Shown: in pieces, positions 33,113 through 40,411 of the stretch
Layout: every line of letters begins with the position of its first letter
Position numbering within the stretch: position 1 is the first letter of the stretch
Origin: RFTU01 sp049423145
Lineage (GTDB): Bacteria; Pseudomonadota; Gammaproteobacteria; Burkholderiales; Burkholderiaceae_C
DNA length: 43,795 nt
Assembly (NCBI GenBank): GCA_049423145.1
Contig: JBMSQF010000014.1
Coordinates: 1-43,795, forward strand
Direction: 5' to 3'
Notes under the pieces: model-generated
What the model was told of the DNA's origin: nothing
Seen by the model: the letters and a program-made list of their open reading frames with translations, nothing else
Databases searched by the model: none
Translations under genes and position numbers: made by a program

Positions 33113-33391
33113 TCAGTGGTAATCCTGGTAGTCCACCAGGATGGCATCGCCGTTTTCAAAAGCAAAAGTCAGACGCCAGTTACCGTTGATGCCGACTGAC
33201 CAGTGGCCGGAAAGGCCGCCTTTGAGGGGATGCCAGTCCCACCCAGGACGGTTCATGTCTTCGGGCCTTGTGGCCGCGTCCAGCGCAGACAGTTGCCGAG
33301 CCAGGCGCGGAGCATGAGCCGCTTGTATCCCGGCGCGTGAGCCGGATTTGAAGAAGCGCTCAACGCCTTTGTGCCTGAAGCTTCGGATCAT
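33113..33391 (-). CDS. higB: HigB-type RelE-superfamily toxin
   Basis: 92 residues starting MIRSFRHKGVERFFKSGSRAGI, the standard HigB N terminus. WDWHPLKGGLSGHWSVGINGNWRLTFAFENGDAILVDYQDYH is the RelE-fold core and C terminus. HigB toxins cut mRNA on the ribosome. Start assignment is firm because the N-terminal signature begins at this ATG. Its promoter -10 ends seven positions upstream, so the transcript should begin at or next to the ATG (see promoter entry). The gene lies between two direct repeats. Confidence 0.94.
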   Translation of the reverse strand: MIRSFRHKGVERFFKSGSRAGIQAAHAPRLARQLSALDAATRPEDMNRPGWDWHPLKGGLSGHWSVGINGNWRLTFAFENGDAILVDYQDYH

Positions 33392-33397
33392 GCGCCA

Positions 33398-33426
33398 ATT
33401 GTAGCGTGTAGCGCTACGCGCATCAA
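33398..33426 (-). promoter_or_regulatory. higBA promoter with operator palindrome in the spacer
   Basis: Reading leftward: -35 TTGATG (33426-33421), a 17-bp spacer, and -10 TACAAT (33403-33398). The spacer holds the palindrome GTAGCGCTAC (33408-33417), which extends with one mismatch to 33404-33421. HigA-type antitoxins bind such sites, so autorepression by blocking RNA polymerase is likely. Six bases separate the -10 from the higB ATG. Confidence 0.75.
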
Positions 33427-33448
33427 GTATCTTGCTTCTTCACGTTCA

Positions 33449-33529
33449 GTTCGAATCCCCGACGCCACCAAGATGTAGGGGCCTGAAAACTGAGCAAGTT
33501 AGTGCTGTGATGACTGCTTGGCTGCCAAA
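33449..33529 (+). repeat. Direct repeat copy B, tRNA 3'-end-like head
   Basis: Begins GTTCGAATCCCC-GACGCCACCA and continues to TGAGCAAGTTAGTGCTGTGA, then GACTGCTTGGCTGCCAAA. The 19 bases TGAGCAAGTTAGTGCTGTG and more are identical to copy A. It lies 821 bp from copy A in direct orientation, upstream of higB. Confidence 0.65.
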
Positions 33530-33613
33530 TCAAGTCCTGCTATCTCGCTCAGTTGTGTTGTCAGGCGCTCAGAGCCTCGCACGAGGCGGGCTTCGCTACC
33601 ATCTCGGGCGCTT

Positions 33614-33631
33614 GAGTCATGAATTCGTCAA
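33614..33631 (+). promoter_or_regulatory. Weak Pho-box-like site upstream of ppx
   Basis: GAGTCAT, four bases (GAAT), then TCGTCAA resembles the tandem 7-mer PhoB site (CTGTCAT-N4-CTGTCAT) at 5/7 and 4/7. Ten bases further lies TACCCT (33642-33647) as a possible -10. The same DNA is also a 7-bp inverted repeat, ATGAATT-CGTCA-AATTCAT (33619-33637), so another regulator is possible. Confidence 0.3.
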
Positions 33632-33659
33632 ATTCATGGGTTACCCTAATCGGCTAAGC

Positions 33660-35189
33660 ATGAATTCGTCCAATCCAATCCTGAGCGCGCCGCTGGCGGC
33701 CATCGACATGGGCTCCAACAGCTTCAGGATCGAGATCGCTCGCATCCGTGACGGACGCTACCGGCGACTGGATTACCTCAAGGAGCCGGTGCGCCTGGGC
33801 TCTGGCCTTGACGAACAGGGCTACCTTCGTCCCGATGCGGTGGAACGAGGGTTGAGCACCTTGGCTGCCATGGCCGAGATGTTGCGTTTGCATGAAGTCC
33901 GAGAAGTGCGGGCCGTGGCCACGCAGACACTGCGCGAAGCACGCAACCGCAACCACTTTCTGTCGATGGCCGAGCCCGTGCTGGGTGTTCCGATCGAGGT
34001 CATCTCCGGGCGTGAGGAGGCCCGACTGATCTTTGCGGGCGTGGCCCATCTGCATCCCAGCGACACCCCGCGTTTGGTCATTGACATTGGAGGGCGCTCA
34101 ACGGAATTCGTCATGGGACAGGGGCAGGTGCCTGGTGCCGCGGAGTCCTTCGGCATCGGCAGCCAATCGATGACGCAGCGCTATTTCCCCGATGGCCAGT
34201 TGACCGCGGATGCTTTCCGTGCAGCCCAAGTCGCCGCCGGCGCCGAATTCGAGGAAGCCGAGAAGATTTTTACGCCCGATCGCTGGAGCGAGGCCATGGC
34301 CTCATCGGGGACGGCGGGTGCGGTATCCCACTTGCTGGCCAGTCACGGAGTGACTGACGGGCGTTTGACACCGTGGGCCATTGCCTGGTGCATTGAGCGA
34401 TGTGTGGAAGCCGGACATGTGGACCGCCTGGACTTGCGCGGCCTCAAGGAAGACCGCAAATCGGTCTTGGCTGGAGGACTGGCTATCTTGTATACCCTGA
34501 TGGTGCAGTTCCGAATCGACGAAATCCAGGCCTCGCGCGCCGCATTGCGGCAAGGTGTCATCTATGACCTCTTCCAGCGGCGCAAAGTATCGCTGGGCGT
34601 GGACTCGCGCGATGTTCGCGATGCTACGGTTTCGCAGTTGCAGCATCGGTTCGAGGTGGACATCCAGCAGGCACACCGTGTCAAGCAATTGGCCCTGAAC
34701 CTTCAGCGCAGCCTGGCACCAGCGCTCAACGACGAGGAAGTTCGTGAGTTGGCCTGGGCCTGTGACCTGCACGAGATTGGCATGATGGTGTCGCACCACG
34801 ACCACCACCGCCACAGTGCCTACCTGTTGGACCACTTGGATGCGGCGGGGTTTTCGCAGAGCCAGCAGCGGCGGATCGGCGAACTGGTACTGGGTCAGCG
34901 AGGAGGATTGCGCAAGGTGGAAACGGCCTTCGCGCGGCGTGACTTCGCGGTCATGCTCCTTTGTCTGCGGTTGGCGGTGCTGTGCTGCCACGGCCGCCAC
35001 CAGGAGTCCCAGGTTCGCTTGCAGGCGCGCCTTGACCGGCAGGGTGATGTGATGTTGGGCTGGCACGACCAAGCCAAGGCGTCACGACTGACCCCGGCCG
35101 AACTTCGAACCCAGCACTTGCTGCGCGAGGAGGTGGCCGTCTGGGCCAAGGCTGGCGTGCTTCGCGTGAGCTGGGTGGACCACCCCTGA
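33660..35189 (+). CDS. ppx: Exopolyphosphatase / pppGpp phosphohydrolase (Ppx/GppA family)
   Basis: 509 residues from ATG 33660 (MNSSNPILSAPLAAIDMGSNSFRIEIARI). The ASKHA phosphate loops are IDMGSNSFR (15-23) and VIDIGGRSTEFV. The catalytic Glu lies in the REEARLIFAGV region. A C-terminal HD-like domain (DLHEIGMMVSHHDHHRHSAYLLDHLDAAGFS) follows, as in full-length Ppx. The enzyme releases phosphate from polyphosphate ends and may act on pppGpp. Codons upstream to 33432 are open but carry no homology. It faces sixA and ppk1, which make and regulate the same polymer, and a possible PhoB site precedes it. Confidence 0.93.
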   Translation: MNSSNPILSAPLAAIDMGSNSFRIEIARIRDGRYRRLDYLKEPVRLGSGLDEQGYLRPDAVERGLSTLAAMAEMLRLHEVREVRAVATQTLREARNRNHFLSMAEPVLGVPIEVISGREEARLIFAGVAHLHPSDTPRLVIDIGGRSTEFVMGQGQVPGAAESFGIGSQSMTQRYFPDGQLTADAFRAAQVAAGAEFEEAEKIFTPDRWSEAMASSGTAGAVSHLLASHGVTDGRLTPWAIAWCIERCVEAGHVDRLDLRGLKEDRKSVLAGGLAILYTLMVQFRIDEIQASRAALRQGVIYDLFQRRKVSLGVDSRDVRDATVSQLQHRFEVDIQQAHRVKQLALNLQRSLAPALNDEEVRELAWACDLHEIGMMVSHHDHHRHSAYLLDHLDAAGFSQSQQRRIGELVLGQRGGLRKVETAFARRDFAVMLLCLRLAVLCCHGRHQESQVRLQARLDRQGDVMLGWHDQAKASRLTPAELRTQHLLREEVAVWAKAGVLRVSWVDHP

Positions 35190-35212
35190 GCGCCGTCTCG
35201 CGCTGCGGGCCT

Positions 35213-35689
35213 TCAGATCAATTCAGGCGTGCGCACCGTGACGGTGGTCACCAACAGCGACCCGTCTTCCGCTGGCTTGGCACGGATCCACCAGATGGCG
35301 CCTTTCTTGATGCGCCATGGATGTTCAGCGGTGACGTGCGTCGCGCCCATCAGATAGGCCGCCACTAATCCCAATGTCGGTTGGTGGCCCACCACTACAG
35401 TGAGTTCGCGCGCCTGGGGCCAGCGGATCTCAGCCAATAGTTGTTCGATGGTGCCGTCGGGTGCCAGCCCGGGCACCGTCCTGTAGCGGCGATCCAGCGC
35501 ATCAGCCGTGCTGACGGTGCGCACCGCAGGACTGACCAAGATGCGGGCATTCTCAGGCAAAACGCGGTTGAGCCATTCGCCCATACGTTTGGCCTGCCGG
35601 ACACCCTTGGGGCTCAGGGGTCGATCCAGGTCGGCCAGTGTTTCGCTGCCCGGGACTGCGTCAGCGTGACGCCAGAGGATGAGATCCAT
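35213..35689 (-). CDS. sixA: SixA-like phosphohistidine phosphatase
   Basis: 158 residues from ATG 35689 (MDLILWRHADAVPGSETLADLDRPLSPKG). The histidine phosphatase signature is RHA with the nucleophile His8; the second catalytic His is in VVVGHQPTLG, and SPAVRTVSTADAL carries the conserved Arg. SixA dephosphorylates phosphohistidine on phosphotransfer proteins in E. coli. The gene starts inside the ppk1 coding end (29 bp overlap in another frame), so the two are translationally linked. It faces ppx, with 23 bp between the stops. Confidence 0.9.
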   Translation of the reverse strand: MDLILWRHADAVPGSETLADLDRPLSPKGVRQAKRMGEWLNRVLPENARILVSPAVRTVSTADALDRRYRTVPGLAPDGTIEQLLAEIRWPQARELTVVVGHQPTLGLVAAYLMGATHVTAEHPWRIKKGAIWWIRAKPAEDGSLLVTTVTVRTPELI

Positions 35690-37751
35690 TCGATCGAATG
35701 TGGTGTTCAAGCAAAGCGGCCTGTGCGTGCAGACCGTTTGGGTCCAGGGGGTGGTAATGCCCGGTACGGTCGAGGATCCAACTGCCCCGGCTGTCGTGGA
35801 GGTAGGGGACCAGTGCCTCGTCGATGATGCGCTGGCGCAGGGCTGCGTCTTCAATGGGCCAAGCCAGTTCAACGCGGCGCTGCATATTGCGGGTCATCCA
35901 GTCGGCACTGGACAGCAGCAGCGCTTCATCCGAGTGGTCCGGTCCCCAGCGGAAATAGAAGACGCGAGAGTGCTCCAGAAAGCGACCCACCACAGAGCGA
36001 ATGCGAATATTCTCGGTGGCGCCGGGCACGCCGGGCGCCAGCATGCAAGCGCCTCGGATGATGAGATCGATGGAGACCCCCGCTCGCGAGGCGCTGATGA
36101 GGCCCTGCATGAGCTCCGGATCGGTCAGCGCATTGCACTTCACCACCACACGAGCGGCGAATCCCTGCTGGGCGGCCTTGGCCGTTCGATCCAGGAGCAG
36201 CAGCAGTCTTTGACGAAGTCCATTGGGGGCCACCAAGAGCTTGCGCATGCGCGGCAACTCGGCCAAGCTGGAGAGATGGTGGAAGAGGGCGTGCGCATCG
36301 CGTGTGAGATCCCGGTCGCAGGTCAGCAGGCCCAGATCGGTGTACAGGCGGGCCGTGGCTGCGTTGTAGTTGCCGGTTGAAAGATGCAGGTAATGCCGCA
36401 GGAGGCCACCTTTGCGCCGATGCGGCTCCCGCCGGGTGATCAGCAGCATCTTGGCGTGGGTCTTCAGGCCGACCACGCCATACACCACCTGGGCGCCAAC
36501 AGCCTCAAGGCGGTCAGCCCAGTCGATATTGGCCTCTTCGTCAAACCGGGCCTTCAACTCCACCACCGCCAGCACTTCCTTTCCGCGGCGCGCAGCTTCC
36601 AGGAGCAGTTCCATCAACTCTGAACGTCCACCGGTTCGGTAGATGGTCTGCTTGATGGCCAACACATCAGGGTCTGCCACCGCTTCCCTGAGCAGTTGCA
36701 GCACCGGGTCAAAGCTCTCGAATGGGTGGTGCATCAAAAGATCGCGCTGGATCATTTGCGGCATCAAGGCTTCTGTGCTCTCAGCAAGGTCGCGGGGCCA
36801 TGCCGGCTCGAAGCGACTGAACCGAAGTTCGCTGCCCTCGGCCTGGTCGATGAGCTGGTTCAAGCGGACCAGATTGACAGGTCCGTTGACACGGAACACA
36901 GCAGCATCGGGAATCGCGAATTGCTGCTGCAGCACATCAGACAGGGACCTCGGGCAGGAGCTGATGACCTCCAGACGAATGGCCAGGCCAAAGTGGCGCT
37001 TGGTCAGTTCAAAGCGCAAGGCTTGGCGCAGATTGGTGACTTCGTCTTCGTCGACATCCAGATCGGAATCCCGCGTGACGCGAAATTGGGAGAAGGTACC
37101 CACCGTGGCGCCGGGGAAGAGCTCATGCAGATGCGAACGGATGACACTGGACAGCAGGACAAAAGATTGACGAGCAGGGCTGAGTTCATCAGGCAGGCGG
37201 ATGACACGAGGCAATGCACGCGGCACCCTGACAATCGCGATGGCTGCCCGCGATCCGCTCAGCAACTCGACGATGAAATTCAGCGACTTGTTCGCCACCT
37301 GGGGGAAGGGGTGAACCGGATCCAAGCCGATGGGCATGAGCAGGGGTTGTACCTGTTCGCGGAAGTAACGGGCCACCCACTCTTGCTGGGCGGGGCTGCG
37401 CTCAGCATGGGTCAGGATGTCGATCCCCGCCTGCCGCAGCGCTGGTGTGACCAGATCGTTGAAGGTGGCGTACTGTTCGTCGATGAGGGTCCGGGCCTCG
37501 GTGGCCAGATACCGCAATTCATCGATCCCCACCGAAGATCCCGTTTGGCGGGAGTGCTCCAGCAATTCAGCGAAGCGAACCTCAAAGAATTCATCGAGGT
37601 TCGAGGATACGATGGTGATGTAGCGGAGCCGCTCGAGAACCGGCATGTCGGGGTAGCGCGACTGCGCCAGGACACGGCGATTGAATGCCAGGATCGACAG
37701 TTCCCGGCTGAGCCAAGGAAGAGCCGTGTTCTCCACTTGTTTCAAGGTCAC
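35661..37751 (-). CDS. ppk1: Polyphosphate kinase 1
   Basis: 696 residues from a GTG at 37751. Domain order as in Ppk1: N domain (LSRELSILAFNRRVLAQ), head domain with SNLDEFFEVRFAELL, and the two phospholipase-D-like catalytic domains. The autophosphorylated histidine is His432 in LKTHAKMLLITRRE. YLHLSTGNYNAATARLYTDLGL and the second conserved His in EHSRVFYFRWG follow. It makes polyphosphate from ATP reversibly at the membrane. It is 27 bp downstream of the choice-of-anchor I lipoprotein gene and overlaps sixA, so one transcript is likely, starting at the Pho box at 39481-39498. Confidence 0.96.
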   Translation of the reverse strand: MTLKQVENTALPWLSRELSILAFNRRVLAQSRYPDMPVLERLRYITIVSSNLDEFFEVRFAELLEHSRQTGSSVGIDELRYLATEARTLIDEQYATFNDLVTPALRQAGIDILTHAERSPAQQEWVARYFREQVQPLLMPIGLDPVHPFPQVANKSLNFIVELLSGSRAAIAIVRVPRALPRVIRLPDELSPARQSFVLLSSVIRSHLHELFPGATVGTFSQFRVTRDSDLDVDEDEVTNLRQALRFELTKRHFGLAIRLEVISSCPRSLSDVLQQQFAIPDAAVFRVNGPVNLVRLNQLIDQAEGSELRFSRFEPAWPRDLAESTEALMPQMIQRDLLMHHPFESFDPVLQLLREAVADPDVLAIKQTIYRTGGRSELMELLLEAARRGKEVLAVVELKARFDEEANIDWADRLEAVGAQVVYGVVGLKTHAKMLLITRREPHRRKGGLLRHYLHLSTGNYNAATARLYTDLGLLTCDRDLTRDAHALFHHLSSLAELPRMRKLLVAPNGLRQRLLLLLDRTAKAAQQGFAARVVVKCNALTDPELMQGLISASRAGVSIDLIIRGACMLAPGVPGATENIRIRSVVGRFLEHSRVFYFRWGPDHSDEALLLSSADWMTRNMQRRVELAWPIEDAALRQRIIDEALVPYLHDSRGSWILDRTGHYHPLDPNGLHAQAALLEHHIRSNGSHPLASR

Positions 37752-37778
37752 CGGTCAGGATCTGTGTCAGCGTAGGTG

Positions 37779-39458
37779 TCAAGGTACCAGATCAATCTGG
37801 ACGATGGCCGTCGTACCACTGGTCTCGTTACCGATGATCAGCAAGGGCTTGCGGTTCGGTGATCGATCGGCCGGTACCAGGGTGAGGCCCTCGGGACCCC
37901 GATCACCGGTGGTGCCGGTTCGGCTGTTGAAATAGGTCATGAAGATCGGCTTGGCGGGGTCGGTGATGTCGTAGGCCATCACGCCACCCACCCGCTCCAG
38001 GCCGATGAAGGCGATGCTCTTGCGCCCGAACCGGCCGATGACCACACCCTCAGGCTCTGGTCCCTTGCTCGCGCTGCGGCTGTCCAATGTGTTGTTATCG
38101 TTGCTGGTGTTAAAGGCCGCTTGCGTCAGGCTCTGGGTGCGGCGCTCGAATTCATCGCCGCTGTCGTAAATGCGCTTGAGCGACGTGTCCCAAATGGTGA
38201 AAGAACGCGCACCGAAGCTGTAGAGCTCGGTGCACTGACCAGCGGCGTTCTTGCCGCTACTGCCACCGTTGGGTGTACTGGTGATGCGCAGCCGGCCCAG
38301 GTTGGAGTCCAAGATGAGATTCGTTGCATCGGCAAACACCGTTGGATCCAGTCCCTTGTCGCAGTGGGCACGCACCCGGGTTTCCTCATTGAATCCGGGC
38401 CAGTCGGCGCGGGCATCACCTTCATTGGCGGTCACCAGGTAGGTGGTCCCGTTGACAGAATAGCTGGCGATTGCGTCGGGCAGGTACAGGCCGCGAACCG
38501 GGTAGTTCGCGATCTTGATGGCCGGCGTCCCGGAGTTCGTGTTGGTGCCGCCGTCTTCGTCGCTGGCGTCAAGGCCCATACCAGCGAGGGCGTGATCCTT
38601 GAAGCCCAGGGGCCTGATGGCCGTGACGCGGGCGTTGTCGATGTCAACGATGGCGACGGCGTTGTTCTCCTGTAACGTCACATAGGCCGTCTTGCTGTCC
38701 TCGCTGACGGTGATGTACTCCGGCTCGAGATCTTGTGCGACGGTCGCACCAGGCCCGAAGATGCGGATGCCTTGATCACGCAGTTCCGCTGCTCGGCTGT
38801 TGTAAGCCTTGAAGTCTGCGGTCGCCACGGTAGGGCTGATACCGCCGTTGACAGTGATGATGGTGATCGAGCCCTCAGGGTCCACGGAATCCGCCGCCCC
38901 ATAGCTGTTAGGCTCACCTTCATTGGCGACCAGCAGCTTCTTGCCATCGGGTGTGAAGGTCACCATGTCCGGCAGTGAGCCGACCACCACACTGGAGAGG
39001 AATTGGAGATCCATCGCGCGAAAGAAGGCCACACGGCCCGGCGCGGTCTTCGGCGACGCCTCAACAGCCAAGGCAACCAGGCCTTCATGGATGGCCACGC
39101 TGTTGATGCCCCCACCGAACGACGTACCGCTGATGCTTGCAATCTTGGCCGGTCGGGTCGGTTCGCTGAGATCCAGCACATCCACCGTGTTGTTGGCACC
39201 GTTGACCACAAACAGGCGCTTGCTGAGATGGTCGTAAGCGGTGATTTCGGCAGCCCCGACAGCAGCGCCCTCAAATCCGCCGATCCGCTGAAGCGTGATC
39301 GACGTGGGTGTGACCTCTTCTTCCGATGAATTGCTGCCGCCGCAAGCGGTCAGTGCCAAAGCAGCCAATGTGCCGAGAAAGGCAATCGACCAGATGAGGA
39401 GGGGTGATGGCCGTGAGACTGCAGGCCCGGCGGAGGTGGAAGGGGTGGAAGTGTTCAT
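37779..39458 (-). CDS. Choice-of-anchor I family lipoprotein (beta-propeller)
   Basis: 559 residues. The N terminus has a cytosolic head, a hydrophobic segment (LLIWSIAFLGTLAALALTA) and a lipobox LTAC-G, so Cys39 should be lipidated. The rest is a WD40/YVTN-like beta-propeller with repeated LFVVNGANNTVDVLDLS, FTPDGKKLLVANEGEPN and VTANEGDARADWPGF blades. These are landmarks of the choice-of-anchor I domain, which is often annotated as alkaline phosphatase-like. No phosphatase active site can be pointed to from the sequence. A strong Pho-box-like site lies 23 bases before the ATG, and ppk1 follows, so a phosphate-starvation role fits context. Function itself is unproven. Confidence 0.85.
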   Translation of the reverse strand: MNTSTPSTSAGPAVSRPSPLLIWSIAFLGTLAALALTACGGSNSSEEEVTPTSITLQRIGGFEGAAVGAAEITAYDHLSKRLFVVNGANNTVDVLDLSEPTRPAKIASISGTSFGGGINSVAIHEGLVALAVEASPKTAPGRVAFFRAMDLQFLSSVVVGSLPDMVTFTPDGKKLLVANEGEPNSYGAADSVDPEGSITIITVNGGISPTVATADFKAYNSRAAELRDQGIRIFGPGATVAQDLEPEYITVSEDSKTAYVTLQENNAVAIVDIDNARVTAIRPLGFKDHALAGMGLDASDEDGGTNTNSGTPAIKIANYPVRGLYLPDAIASYSVNGTTYLVTANEGDARADWPGFNEETRVRAHCDKGLDPTVFADATNLILDSNLGRLRITSTPNGGSSGKNAAGQCTELYSFGARSFTIWDTSLKRIYDSGDEFERRTQSLTQAAFNTSNDNNTLDSRSASKGPEPEGVVIGRFGRKSIAFIGLERVGGVMAYDITDPAKPIFMTYFNSRTGTTGDRGPEGLTLVPADRSPNRKPLLIIGNETSGTTAIVQIDLVP

Positions 39459-39480
39459 CCCGCCATCGTGCGACCGGAAT

Positions 39481-39498
39481 GTGACGGCCTGATGACAA
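39481..39498 (-). promoter_or_regulatory. Pho box (PhoB-binding site) upstream of the lipoprotein-ppk1-sixA unit
   Basis: On the minus strand: TTGTCAT, spacer CAGG, CCGTCAC. Against the PhoB half-site (C/T)TGTCA(T/C) these score 7/7 and 6/7 at the canonical 11-bp repeat spacing. Ten bases later CACGAT (39470-39465) is at the normal place for a -10, six bases before the ATG at 39458. PhoB is encoded in this window. Confidence 0.65.
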
Positions 39499-39848
39499 AC
39501 CCGTGGCGCAGCGGTTTCATCCGATCGTCATGCGTTCTCGCAGCAGCCAGCGGCGTGGCCACCGTGGCCTACCACCTCGCAGCCGCCGCTGAATTGGTTC
39601 GGGAGGGCCAGAACGGGAGAACAGTGACACCCGGCTCGCGAAAGGCCTTCATAGAGGTTGCGACGGAACTGGCCCTGGCAGACGACGCCCGGCAGGCCAT
39701 GGGTGCTCAGGCCGCGCGAGACGTGCAAGCCTTGGACTGGCCGCGCGTGGTGGGCGAATTCGAGCGCGCCCTGCTGCAACTGGTCCAGACGCAGCAGGGA
39801 TTGGACGCAGCGCTGCTCAATCGGCCTTCTTGGGTCGGCCGGTCTTGA
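39492..39848 (+). pseudogene. C-terminal fragment of a GT4 glycosyltransferase
   Basis: An open frame of about 118 codons matches only the last third of family 4 glycosyltransferases: ASGVATVAYHLAAAAELVREGQNGRTVTPGSRKAFI (the donor-binding E-x7-E-like region, homology from about 39530), then ALADDARQAMGAQAARDVQALDWPRVVGEFERAL. The N-terminal acceptor domain and the rest of the donor domain are absent. The upstream DNA belongs to another gene's promoter. Where an E is expected before ASG, Ala is found. The fragment overlaps the Pho box at its start and the histone-like gene by 32 bp at its end. It is most likely a rearrangement scar with no product. Confidence 0.65.
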
Positions 39849-40344
39849 TGACCGGCAGGTTGTCCAACAAGGCCTTGAGCTGAGCCTCGGGCAAGGTCTG
39901 GAGGGCTGTGAGCCCTGCTCGAAGTACTTCGGACTTCTTGACGACCTTTTCCATACCGAGCGCTCGCCTCTTGATTTCGGCGATGAGTTTGAAGTCGGAC
40001 TCGGGCATGGTGAAACTGTCGCGAACCAATTTGTCCTTCTTGGGCGCCTTGGCGACCTTGTCGCCCTTATCAATCTTGTGGGCCTTCTTGGCTTTGATAG
40101 GCTTGTCAGCAAGAGGCACTTTGATTGCCATCGCGCCTGCGGGTGTGCCAGTAGAGCCGGATGGTGTGGCCGTCTGCGAAGCTTTTGCCGCCGCCACCTT
40201 CGCAGGTGCCGGGGGGCGGGCTGTTTTCACAGCGGGGCGCGACCGCCGTTTTTGCGCGGGCGCAGTGCGCTTGCTGGCAGGCCGCTGGGCCTTCTTTGCG
40301 GCGGGGCGGGAAGCGGGAGCGGAACGTCGGGGGGGCGTGGCCAT
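39817..40344 (-). CDS. Lys/Ala/Pro-rich histone H1-like protein
   Basis: 175 residues from ATG 40344 (MATPPRRSAPASRPAAKKAQ), with GAGGAGGAA upstream. Residues 1-100 are a disordered, highly basic Lys/Ala/Pro/Arg tail with repeats of the PAK/AKKA kind, as in H1-like and AlgP-like DNA-binding proteins. Residues about 105-175 form a conserved domain: KKDKLVRDSFTMPESDFKLIAEIKRRALGMEKVVKKSEVLRAGL...IKTGRPKK. That domain resembles a ribbon-helix-helix type pattern (SFTMPESDFKLIAEIKRRA), which is suggestive only. DNA binding is inferred from composition. The promoter carries three tandem 9-mers. Confidence 0.8.
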   Translation of the reverse strand: MATPPRRSAPASRPAAKKAQRPASKRTAPAQKRRSRPAVKTARPPAPAKVAAAKASQTATPSGSTGTPAGAMAIKVPLADKPIKAKKAHKIDKGDKVAKAPKKDKLVRDSFTMPESDFKLIAEIKRRALGMEKVVKKSEVLRAGLTALQTLPEAQLKALLDNLPVIKTGRPKKAD

Positions 40345-40358
40345 GGATTCCTCCTCAA

Positions 40359-40405
40359 TGTGAAAACGGTGTAAACAGTATAAACCGTTTATATCGTTAT
40401 CTGAA
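40359..40405 (-). promoter_or_regulatory. Promoter with three tandem 9-bp repeats
   Basis: Reading leftward: -35 TTCAGA (40405-40400), 17-bp spacer, -10 TATACT (40382-40377). Three adjacent 9-mers on the plus strand, TGTGAAAAC, GGTGTAAAC and AGTATAAAC (40359-40385), share the form NGT-AAAC and overlap the -10. An inverted pair AAACGGT/ACCGTTT also spans the region. It probably binds a regulator, possibly the gene's own basic product. Confidence 0.55.
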
Positions 40406-40411
40406 ATCGGA

